From: Lactifluus volemus
Taxonomy: Eukaryota > Basidiomycota > Agaricomycetes > Russulales > Russulaceae
Assembly (NCBI GenBank): GCA_022376515.1
Contig: WTXI01000596.1
Coordinates: 1-12,496, forward strand
Length of the DNA: 12,496 nucleotides
Direction: 5' to 3'
Part shown: piece after piece, positions 1-8,015 of the stretch
Position numbering within the stretch: the first letter of the stretch is position 1
Layout of the letters: every line of letters begins with the position of its first letter
The notes under the pieces: model-generated
Database searches by the model: none
What the model was told of the DNA's origin: nothing
Seen by the model: only the letters and a program-made list of their open reading frames with translations
Position numbers and translations under genes: made by a program

Positions 1-127
1 TGGTGGTTGTGCTACAACACCACAGGACTCAGCGCGTCGACACTTGGAGTGTCCCTGAGCCCAGGTCTTAGGAGAGACCAGAACAACCAGAACCCTAGTT
101 GGGACCCGGCCCTAGTCGAGCCGTAAC
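1..127. other. Unassigned left edge
   Basis: No coding exon is recognisable here. In the right-hand DUF6533 copy the corresponding position (just 5' of the shared segment) carries the exon encoding the VRVYALYSRSR transmembrane region. That exon is not found here, so homology between the two copies stops at about position 128. Confidence 0.5.
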
Positions 128-1136
128 AGATAGTGCATATGCGTATCACCACTTTTTTGGGAAGGTGATGATGGTCAGAATCCGCCACCTTCATGTGGCT
201 ACAGATGTAGTCATATATAGTATTCGTGGTTGTATTCAGGTGACCCCAACAGCTGAGTAAGTGGCCGAATCTGCATGGCAATTCATTATCAGTATGACGT
301 GTGGCCTTCGTATGTTAGGGGCTTATGTAAGTGCTAGGTAGCAGTCGCTGTGGCCGCAATAACTTGATGACACAGATAGCGCTTTGTCGTGGATGGGCCT
401 GCTCATTTTCGACATTGTCATATTTTCACTCACCTTGTACAAGGCATTTACATTTGGTAGAGGTCCTCGATTATTGGATGTGATTGTCCAGGATGGTGCG
501 TCAAGCTACATCACCTACATACACTGAGCTTTATCATCCATCACAGGGACCATGTACTTCTCGTATGGGCAATTGGTTTTATTCGTCGGTGGACGATACT
601 GATGATTCCTGGACCAAAGGATACTCTCTATCATGAATCTAGGAAATATTTTGGTGCTTAGGGTATGCCAGGCGGCCAGGGTGGTGCCTATTAGCTTTGT
701 AATCTTGATTCTATGCCTTGCCTAGTTTGCCCCAGTTCGTTATCGTGTGTTGGTGTTATCGAGGCCCCACCTCACACCTCGTTTCTAAAACATAACAGCC
801 CTTTCTGAAGAATTCGACTGTGACCTTGACAAACGTGTTTGTTTTGATACCACTCGTATCCTTAGATGTCTGCTTCAGTGCTGATTTTAGGTGTACAGCC
901 TTTCGACCACCCTAGTATCCCATCTTGTGTTGAACCTCCGTGAGCACAACTCTGCTCTTTCAGGTCTACCGACAACGGTAGAAACCCAGTGGAAGTTTCA
1001 GGCGGCTCTGCCAGTCGTAGGACCAATAACATTCCGTCGGAACACCAGTTCTGCTCGAGTGGACATGTCGACGTCAGGAACGGCCACGAACAGTGCCGAT
1101 GGTGGCCCTGATGCACATGAAAAAACTACACAATAA
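128..1136 (+). pseudogene. 5'-truncated DUF6533-like membrane protein gene (copy A)
   Basis: This is the 3' half of a paralogue of the 4791-6504 gene. Supported exons are 376-495, 547-562, 620-662, 799-836 and 899-1136 (stop TAA 1134-1136), with a probable intron at 327-375. The first four have the same lengths as in copy B (120, 16, 43 and 38 nt). They encode two to three membrane segments, including VIFSLTLYKAF, LLDVIVQDG and SIMNLGNILVLR, then the family-typical STTLVSHLVLNLRE and a hydrophilic Ser/Thr-rich tail. No stop or splice-site loss is seen in these exons. The 5' exons (start, the LYYDYMLT motif and the VRVYALY segment) are missing where copy B predicts them. It is therefore a truncated copy, or its 5' exons lie beyond an insertion outside the window. 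Family membership is recognised from motif pattern; the function of DUF6533 proteins is unknown. Confidence 0.65.
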
Positions 1137-1268
1137 ATCGTAGATGAGAAATTGTAGGGGACTCGGAGAAATAGTGGAGGAGAAAGGCTGTATGGTCTTG
1201 AATACCGGAAACGCAAACAGGTGTGATAGTTATTCATAGGAAGAAAGCGTGGGATACATTATATGACA
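128..1268 (+). repeat. Long diverged direct repeat, copy A
   Basis: This segment aligns along its length with 5515-6562 in the same orientation, through both exons and introns. Shared landmarks are the start (agtgcatat here, ggtgcatat in copy B), TTTTCACTCACC near 424, ATCATGAATCTAGGAAATAT near 631, the intronic TTCGTTATCGTG near 737, and the end TACATTATATGACA near 1257. It is a diverged segmental duplication rather than a transposon: no terminal repeats or target-site duplications are evident. Confidence 0.85.
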
Positions 1269-1386
1269 TAAACCACGACCGGACGATAGCAAACAACTGC
1301 GTGGTTTATGTTTCGTGGCTATCGGAGCTAACACGAAGGTATAGTCGGTTAATTGATAAGAATTTCCGGAAGTCAACACGTGGCAG
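1137..1386. other. Convergent intergenic region between DUF6533 copy A and the P450
   Basis: Both flanking genes end here, so it must hold their 3' untranslated regions. The left part is still homologous to the 3' flank of copy B up to about 1268. The remainder contains an inverted repeat and no gene that I can support. Confidence 0.6.
1267..1310. repeat. 11-bp perfect inverted repeat (hairpin)
   Basis: CATAAACCACG at 1267-1277 is the exact reverse complement of CGTGGTTTATG at 1300-1310, with a 22-bp loop. It sits 77 bp past the P450 stop and starts just where homology to copy B ends. It could fold in either 3' UTR. A role in 3'-end formation is a guess. Confidence 0.55.
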
Positions 1387-3856
1387 TCAATCCATCTTCG
1401 TGGGTCGAATGAGTAGCGGCAGTTGGGATCCTGCAGACGGATTTGACGCAATCACAGGACCGCCAACGAGTCCCGACTTGCGCACGATATCATCCGCCGG
1501 GAGAGCTAGCTCAAACTCGAACGCCCGCACCAACGTGAATAACAGGGCTTTGATTCTGCAAGACAATTATGAAAATCAGCGATTGGGAAGAGACATGGAT
1601 AATGGAGGCAGTTCACGCACTCGGCTACACTGAAGCGGTACCCTATACATGAGTGTGGACCAGCGGTAAACGTCAACAGGTGTCCATAGACGCTTGGGTT
1701 TCCTTGCACCGTCTCTGGTAAGTCTTCCCATCGCTCGGGTCTACAACGACACAAATCAACTCCTTGAGCACAACTGACAGCAGAAGAAAAAGAGAGGCCT
1801 ACCTGAATTCATTCGCATCTTCTCCCCATATTTCGGTTGACTGGTTCAGTAGGCGAATTGGTATGACAATAAAGTCTCCTTTAGCCACTCTTTTACCGTC
1901 ACATATCGTCAACGATTCCAGTGCGCATGCTTTTATTTGAAGAAGGCCTCGCACCTTACAGTGTTCTGCAAGACCCCATTTTTGTCTGTGAAAGGCTTTT
2001 GGAGCGGAATCACTTCGTCGTGACTTGCAATGCGTTGTGTGAATGCCACAGGGGCATACAGGCGCAACGACTCGCGTACAACGCCTTCCAGGTACGAGAG
2101 AGAATTCAACTTCTCCGTGGTCGGGGAATCAGTCGGGCAGGTACGTAGCTCCGCACGAAGTGTCGCTTGAACCACCTGGTGGCACGAGAGCGCAAACAAT
2201 GTCCAAGTCACTGCAGCACTGCAACAGGAACATTTAACAATATACTAAGAAGATAGATATAGGCCATACCTCATCGTTTCATGGGCCAACAAGAACGTGG
2301 GTACCTCTACGTTGTCGATGTCAGACAAACTCATCAGTTTCCGGCTTCAGAAAAAGAGGTGCTCACGTGACATAATCTCCAAATCACTCATGCGCATACT
2401 TTCTGGAATATCGGCGGCTACATTAGATTTGACAAGTAGGCTAAGCAGGTCATGTCCCTGCACATCCTGCTTTTCAACCACACTGGACTCGCTTGAACTG
2501 CGTTCGGCCATTACGGCGGCCTTTCGTTCTTCAATAATCCGAGACCCAATAGGACCTATAACCTCGAATGCACGATCGAGAGCGCGGGAGCGGGCCGTTG
2601 GCTGCAGAAGAAAGACCTCTACAGTGTGTTTTGGTTTAAGACAGTGGAATACATACGATACATCGAAAAATTGGGAAGAGGAGTTGAATTGCGAAGATAG
2701 GAGTGCGTATGTGGTCAGTCAGGATGGAGCGAAAAGCCGCATACACTGGATTCTGTGTCGCATCTCCTGAATGTAAAGAATCGAAAGTGCAATTAAATCC
2801 TGTGTGCCATTCGAAATGAGTGATGAACTTAGCAAGCAAAGGGTCAGTAGCAGTTGAGTTACCTGCAGCCCCAATGATGTCCAGGGCGACTTTGTTCAGC
2901 CAATTGTATACGTCCAGCCTGAGCCTCCCATCCTTTCTTGATGACTGAGAAACGAGATCTGCCCAAATCTCGCGAAGCTGTAGTGTGATTAGCGTCGAGT
3001 CAAGAGTATTATGATTAAGGAGCACCTCTATCGATTTCTCCATGAATAACGATGTGAACTTCCGTACTTGAGAAGGACCGAAAGCAGGACTCTTGAAGGG
3101 TAACATGTCAGGAAGATCTCAGGCGTTACGGCGATAATGTATCAGTGCATACCATGACCTTACGCTGCAGATTCAAGATCGTGAGAGTAGCTCTAACAAG
3201 AATACATGTACATACCTGCTTTCTATGTTGTTTTCCTAAATCCATTATGAGAGGACGAAAAGAATCAAACCGGCTCAGGGAACAGAAACGTAGCCTAGTT
3301 ACCTTCAACAAAAAAGAGGCCTAACATGAAAGAACGGAACGATTTGTCGGCTTTAGTTCTAGTAAGCCCAGGCACGAAACTGTCGTACGTACCTCTACTA
3401 GTGAAATCACCGAATACGAAGTTGAAAAAGTCTGGTTTCGGGAACGTGTCGCTATTTTGAAGAACGTATGAGCTGGCTACGGGGTCAACGAGGAGAAGCA
3501 TCGGGGTCTACAGAAGACCAGATGGTCAGCACAGGATACGAGCGAACCTCGGGAAAAGGAAGACGCACTCCCAAGAAAGAATAGTACTTCAAGACGTTTC
3601 CATACGTCTTGACCCATTCTTCTTGCAGGCGTGTCGCATCCGGCTCCGGTGCGTCGACAAAGTTACCCTTGAGCCAATGTGCCTGTTTGGGCCCGGGAAC
3701 GCTCCGCAGAGGGGAACAGAAAGCACGGATACGGCGGTGCGTGACAATGGAGAGTACATAGGCGGCCGATAATCCAAACAGAGCCAACACTGCGACAAAG
3801 AGAAAGCGAACAACGCCTATGAAGAAGTGCTGGGAAAGAATAAGCTTATGGTGCAT
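1387..3856 (-). CDS. Cytochrome P450 monooxygenase, membrane-anchored, 13 exons
   Basis: Heme-thiolate monooxygenase, expected at the ER membrane with a P450 reductase as electron donor; substrate unknown. Exons: 3856-3569, 3507-3393, 3320-3303, 3235-3216, 3164-3153, 3091-2863, 2799-2657, 2601-2367, 2306-2270, 2218-1955, 1889-1803, 1740-1621 and 1555-1387. This joins without a stop into 578 residues, slightly long for the family. Seen in order: N-terminal anchor (about 11-38), the PGP hinge at 54-56, I-helix LLAHETMS at 359-366, ExxR as E415-S-L-R418, PERW at 484-487, and the heme loop FTAGPHSCIG with Cys514. All introns are GT-AG and 51-72 nt. The usual A-G-x-E-T I-helix motif lacks its Gly (AHET). 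Three consecutive exons are only 18, 20 and 12 nt; their boundaries were set by frame and family pattern. The start is the first ATG before the anchor. The P450 assignment is very secure; the CYP family was not assigned. Confidence 0.93.
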
Positions 3857-3894
3857 GGTATAGCCCTTATTGGATAGTGCTTAATGAGTTGTTG

Positions 3895-3902
3895 TATTTA
3901 AA
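3895..3902 (-). promoter_or_regulatory. TATA-like box of the P450 gene
   Basis: On the minus strand the sequence TTTAAATA lies about 39-46 bp upstream of the P450 start codon. Position and composition fit a core promoter element, but no transcription start is visible. Confidence 0.4.
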
Positions 3903-4459
3903 GAAGACGCATCGATGACGGCCCATGCCGCAGCATCCAAGTCTGTTGGCATTTCAGCAAAACAATCCCGGGCCGGTCGTTCATGCGCAGTTGACACTTC
4001 ACCCGCAGCTAACTTACTTTATTATGATGCTGCGCCTGAGCTGCGATCCACTGCGCAACTAGTAGCATCCGAATCTCAAAATTGAAATTGAAGGCGGCAC
4101 GCTGGTCACGTGGTGTCAAAGAGCCCTCAGCCCACCCAGCGTACAGCGCAGCGAAATCTTATACGACCACGGTGAGTACTGTGCCAATACCGCCCTGATT
4201 GCCGCAGGTTACTGTGTGATTCAGGTAGATGGCTCGATGAGTATACAAGGTTGGCCAGGTGCTAACTTATGTACAATCATTAAACAACAAACTAACTTCA
4301 CACGGGTTCGTGTCGTGTCTTCATTGTTGCTTCCGGATCGTCCAGATTTGATCTCCAAGCTGAATCTTGCTCTAAATGCTGAACACACCAAGTACTGCGT
4401 CTAAGGCAGGGCGCTGAGTCAGCCCGGGTGCGTGCGAATCCGTGCTGGCCGAGATCAGC

Positions 4460-4477
4460 CCCGCGGCGCGCCGCGGG
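4460..4477. repeat. 18-bp perfect GC palindrome
   Basis: CCCGCGGCGCGCCGCGGG is a perfect palindrome in a surrounding sequence of much lower GC content. It lies about 314 bp upstream of the DUF6533 copy B start. It could be a protein-binding site or a chance GC cluster. Confidence 0.6.
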
Positions 4478-4718
4478 CTACTACAGGCTTGACTCGTACA
4501 CGCATCAGCTGCGGTCTCCTTGTTCTAGATTTCTGCGACATCTGGAAAAAAATTTCCATCTTTGTATCTAGTCTACTACTGTCCGTGGAATATGCGGTGC
4601 TTCAAGTTTCTGATGCTCCTCACCAATACACCCAAGCTTGATGTTGTTTTCCTAGACAACAAATCCATGGTGACTGCTTCCCAGTGGGCTGTCGTATGGA
4701 CTCTGTGTTATCTGTGCT

Positions 4719-4726
4719 ACATATAG
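4719..4726 (+). promoter_or_regulatory. TATA-like element upstream of DUF6533 copy B
   Basis: ACATATAG lies about 65-72 bp upstream of the ATG at 4791, which is reasonable for a fungal gene with a short 5' UTR. The match is weak and there is no other support. Confidence 0.25.
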
Positions 4727-4790
4727 TCTCCAACTCTGTCATTGCACTCTACTCTCTCCAAGGAAAGTACTCACTGGTTGTGCCCGCAAT

Positions 4791-6504
4791 ATGATGTCCT
4801 CGGTAGACATAGATCTCGGTCCACGTGCTGCCGAATATGCGTAAGCAGCTCTGAGCTCCGAGTCTCTTTGTTCATTCAATCACAATCACTTAATCTAGGT
4901 ACCTCAACTCAATTTTCAATCTCTCGACCATTGGTGAGCTCGCCACAAGTCGACCTCGGGCTGAACTCAGCATCTTTCCCACATGCTGGATTTGAAGTGA
5001 TTCTGTATTACGACTATATGCTCACTTTAGACCGGGAGATCCAGTTTCTGTGGCCTCCGCACAACAAACAAGGGTGGATGACAATCGCTTGTCTTTCAAA
5101 TCGTTACCTCCCTTTACTCGGACACCTTCCGTTTGTCCTAACATTTTTTTTCTCCGGTGATGGCTCAGTGCGTCCGTTGTCCTGATTTGAGATTTGCTAT
5201 TTCTGATCTTGATCGAAAAGGTGTAAGTTACTCTGATGTACATATACTTTTTGGGAAGTTACTCACAAGACCGTAGTTGTCCGAGTATCCATGCATACCA
5301 TGAGTACGTTATGGTCACTTTACAGGCCCTCGCTGCCAGTACGTGCTAAGGCAATTCACGTTTGTCTGTCCAGCCCTGACTTTCGTAATTTAGTCCTTTG
5401 CCTGGTCCGCGTCTACGCGTTATATAGTCGAAGTCGCCTCGTCCTTGGTTTTCTCACGGTAATCGGTTTCGTGTTGTTGATCAATGCATCTGTATGTGTT
5501 TCTTTCCCAGACCTCTGATGGTGCATATACATATCACTACTTTTTTTGTGAAGTTTATGATGATCGGACACCGTCGCTTCGATCAAGATAGATACTTGAT
5601 TGTTCATGGTGTTAACGGTTGTAATCACGTGACACCACCACTGCAGTACGTGGCCAAATCTTCATGCATGGCGAGCTATTTCCAGTATTGACCTATACCG
5701 TGAAGAGGTTTATGTAAGTTACTAGGTAGCCGTTGCTCAAGCTGTAGCCGCAATAACAATGACACAGACGGTGCTTTATTGTGGACGAGCGTGTTCATTT
5801 TCGACGTCGCCATATTTTCACTCACCCTGTACAAGGCAATTGCAATTGGAAGAGGGATACATTTATTGGATGTGATTGTCCGAGATGGTGCGTCGAGAAA
5901 ATTGCCTACAATTACCCACTGAGCCTTATTATTCATCCCAGGGACCATGTACTTCTTGTATGGACGATTCTTTTAATTCATCTATGAGATATCAACGTTT
6001 TCTGAAAGGGTGCTCTCCATCATGAATCTAGGAAATATTTTGACGCTTCGGGTGCGCTAGGGTTGTCATCTGTCAGCTCCATGATTTTAACTCTATCCCC
6101 TGCCTAGTTTGCTCCAGTTCGTTATCGTGCCATTAGTGTTGTTGGAACCTCATTTCACACTTTTCCCATGAAAAATAACAGCGTTTGCTGAAAACTTCGA
6201 TTACAGTCTTGACAAGCGTGTTCGTGGTGATTCCTCTCAACATCCGGTTCAGCACTGACTTTGAGTGTACAGGCTCTCGACCACCTTAGTCTCCCGTCTT
6301 GTGTTGAACCTCCGAGAGCAAAATTCCGCTCGAGCAGGTTTGTCGACGGTGGAAACACAAGGGAGATTTCGGGCAGCTCTGCCGGGTGTAGGATCAATGA
6401 CATTCCGTCAATACACCAGTTCGGTCAGAATGGACAACTCAATGTCAGGAATGGCATCGAACAGTATCAATGGTGGCCTCAATGCACATGACGAAATCAC
6501 ATAA
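4791..6504 (+). CDS. DUF6533-like multi-pass membrane protein (copy B)
   Basis: Member of an expanded basidiomycete family of multi-pass membrane proteins of unknown function. Well-supported exons: 4791-4840 (MMSSVDIDLGPRAAEYA), 4899-4933, 4998 to about 5168, 5277-5338, 5394-5491, 5768-5887, 5942-5957, 6009-6051, 6182-6219 and 6273-6504. Family landmarks seen: LYYDYMLTLDREIQFLW, NRYLPLLGHLPFVL, HAYHEYVMVTLQALAA, VRVYALYSRSR, SVFIFDVAIFSLTLYKAI, LLDVIVRDGTMYFL, SIMNLGNILTLR and STTLVSRLVLNLRE, then a hydrophilic tail. Most junctions have good GT-AG sites in matching phase. Two parts are unresolved. The third exon (ending near 5168) cannot join 5277 in frame with a good donor. The extracellular-loop exon or exons between 5492 and 5713 could not be fixed. 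The gene may be intact with unusual splicing or may carry a frameshift near the T8 run at 5144-5151. The first ATG of the tandem pair was chosen as start. Confidence 0.75.
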
Positions 6505-6562
6505 GGTTGTATGGTCTCAATGATCGGAATGTAGTTAAAAAGGTGTAGTACATTATATGACA
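5515..6562 (+). repeat. Long diverged direct repeat, copy B
   Basis: Same-orientation partner of 128-1268. It begins inside the intron after the VRVYALY exon and ends about 58 bp past the stop codon, at TACATTATATGACA. The 130-nt intron at 6052-6181 is also alignable to its 136-nt counterpart (663-798), so the match is genomic duplication and not only protein conservation. Confidence 0.85.
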
Positions 6563-6781
6563 CCGCCAAAACTAGCATATATTTGTAAATTCAGCTGCTT
6601 CTCTGCCAACCGGAACCCACAGGGCCCAGAACGTCCATTCCGAACCCCAGTCACGCTTCATACCATCGATTCAGGACTACCGGAGCTCCAGAACACGGCC
6701 ACTTATTCGTGGATAGCAGAGCTGCGGGGCCCTGTGGAAGAGTAGATTGTTTTTTTTTTCAGAACAGCAACTGGCGTGTTT
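6505..6781. other. Convergent intergenic region with a spaced inverted repeat
   Basis: Two genes converge here. CCACAGGGCCC at 6617-6627 is the exact reverse complement of GGGCCCTGTGG at 6727-6737, separated by 99 bp, and a run of nine T follows near 6750. No gene or known element is supported. Confidence 0.45.
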
Positions 6782-7674
6782 TCACAGCGCGAGACGACCA
6801 ACATGGTCACTGAGACGCGCACGATGTCGAGCTCCTTGTGGGGGTCCAATCACAACACGAAAGTTATCGCCACCGTTATTGTCCCACCACTCACCAACGC
6901 CAGGTACGGTGTACCGCACGGCGAGGAGCAGCGTACTCGTGCACGACTCGGGGGCGTTGGCGAATTGAGAATGTTCCCCGCCTAAGGAAATCGTGAACGC
7001 GAATCGGTCCCAGTCACAGCTGTCGTCGTTGTCGTCGCCGGAAGTGGCGGAGACGTACTGGGCTTGGGACTCACAGTTGGTCATCGTCCAGTTATCGGTG
7101 GTGAATCGAGCGACGACTTGTTTCTGATAGGAGATGTTGCGGACGCGCACGACGCCACGGAGTAGAGGCGGAGCTGGATGCCACGCGGGTAAGAGCGAGA
7201 CGGACTCGAGGTGGACGTTCGATTCCGGCGCGGTAAATGGGGAAGGTATCGGAGATATCTCGATGATTTGAGACGCGAGAGTGTGAGGCCGACCGGGGAC
7301 GCCGAGTCTGCCGCGGTGCTGTCCCACTCGCTCTCCGTCTCTGTATCGGATAATAAACCGGTGGGGATGGAGGAAGGTCTACCGCGGGCGCGAAATAGAC
7401 AGACAGATTCGAGCTCGCCATCTGATCCTTTGAAACGAACGGTCTTTGGACTTGGATGTGAGCGTGGTGAGGGAGGCCGCGTCGCAGAACATAAAGTCGT
7501 TCTATAGCCGCGAGAAGTGGAACGTTTGAGGGATGGCTTTGAGTTGTTGACCGCCCGTTGGGTACACGGAGCGGAAGTTTGTCGCTGAAGTTTTGGAAGA
7601 GATGGCGAAGATAGATGATATGAGATGGGAGACCAAGTTCGATCTTTGATATGAGCGACAGAGACGTAAGGCAT
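6782..7674 (-). CDS. Glycogen-targeting PP1 regulatory subunit with CBM21 domain (Gac1/PPP1R3-like)
   Basis: Predicted to tether the protein phosphatase 1 catalytic subunit to glycogen and so favour glycogen synthase dephosphorylation. Residues 77-81 read KTVRF, a canonical RVxF PP1-docking motif, followed by an acidic SDTETESEWD stretch. The C-terminal half is a CBM21 domain, with NVHLESVSL, LRGVVRVRNISYQKQVVARF, the aromatic-rich DDSCDWDRFAFTISL, and the ending VGEWWDNNGGDNFRV. The two halves are in different frames. They join in phase (381 + 477 nt, 285 residues) only if 7293-7259 is removed. That stretch is 35 nt, starts GTCGGC and ends CGAG, so it is too short and too poor in splice sites to be convincing. 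A single-base indel in this linker (about 7230-7327) is the alternative. The start ATG lies 33 bp downstream of a good TATA box. Identity is secure; the exact protein is not. Confidence 0.88.
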
Positions 7675-8015
7675 TTTTACGCTGTTACAGCACCCTTTGT
7701 GAGGCTGTATTTATAGCCCCCGACTTCAATTTGTAGATTCGTTTGGTCCAGAATCTGTCTAGGACAGCGCCTCGACGGTGGGACCGAAAGTCCGAGGAAA
7801 TGTCCAGAGCGGCCACCGTGGGGATTGCGTGACATCATCATATTGTGCCGAGATGCTTCGCGTCCCAGTTATCCATTCTCGGCCAATGCTCTACAGTAAA
7901 ATAATGACACTGATCACCTTTTCCCAATCATCATAAATGGAGCCTGCTCACGAGCAGCTGGAAAAAGGCCATTTTCCAACTCGTCATCAATACTGCAGAA
8001 CAAAGTCACCACGAC
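7675..8015. other. Divergent promoter region, PP1 subunit and membrane-anchored repeat protein
   Basis: These 341 bp separate two divergently oriented genes and must contain both promoters. The minus-strand TATA box is clear. No comparable element was found for the plus-strand gene. An ATG at 7937 opens a different frame that does not reach the transmembrane exon in phase, so I treat it as irrelevant. Confidence 0.5.
7708..7715 (-). promoter_or_regulatory. TATA box of the PP1 regulatory subunit gene
   Basis: A perfect TATAAATA on the minus strand lies 34-41 bp upstream of the start codon at 7674. This implies a very short 5' UTR or a start site close to the ATG. Confidence 0.6.

Larger units (their letters stand above)
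3857..4790. other. Divergent intergenic region between the P450 and DUF6533 copy B
   Basis: This 934-bp stretch separates two divergently transcribed genes and should hold both promoters. A frame on the plus strand stays open from about 4070 to the TAA at 4402-4404, roughly 110 codons. It has no ATG near its beginning and its product (including YDHGEYCANTALIAAG) resembles nothing I recognise, so I do not call it a gene. An 18-bp GC palindrome lies at 4460-4477. Confidence 0.55.

Noticed and set aside
12..281. Minus-strand open frame of 89 codons at the left edge
   Set aside because: It has no domain, signal or splice pattern and overlaps the duplicated segment whose coding strand is plus.
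1223..1633. Plus-strand open frame of 136 codons
   Set aside because: It is the antisense shadow of P450 exons 12-13 and their intron; the minus strand carries the heme loop.
1918..1980. Possible frameshift in the P450 before KGDFIVIP
   Set aside because: An ordinary 65-nt GT-AG intron (1954-1890) joins NGVLQNTVR to VAKGDFIVIP in phase, so no lesion is needed.
2297..2770. Plus-strand open frame of 157 codons
   Set aside because: It is antisense to P450 exons 7-9 and has no recognisable product.
128..6562. Repeats as LTRs of a retrotransposon with the P450 as cargo
   Set aside because: The repeats are spliced protein-coding sequence of a membrane-protein family, strongly diverged, with no LTR ends, primer-binding site or polymerase genes between them.
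7211..7507. Plus-strand open frame opposite the PP1 subunit
   Set aside because: It is a shadow of the GC-rich coding frame on the minus strand.
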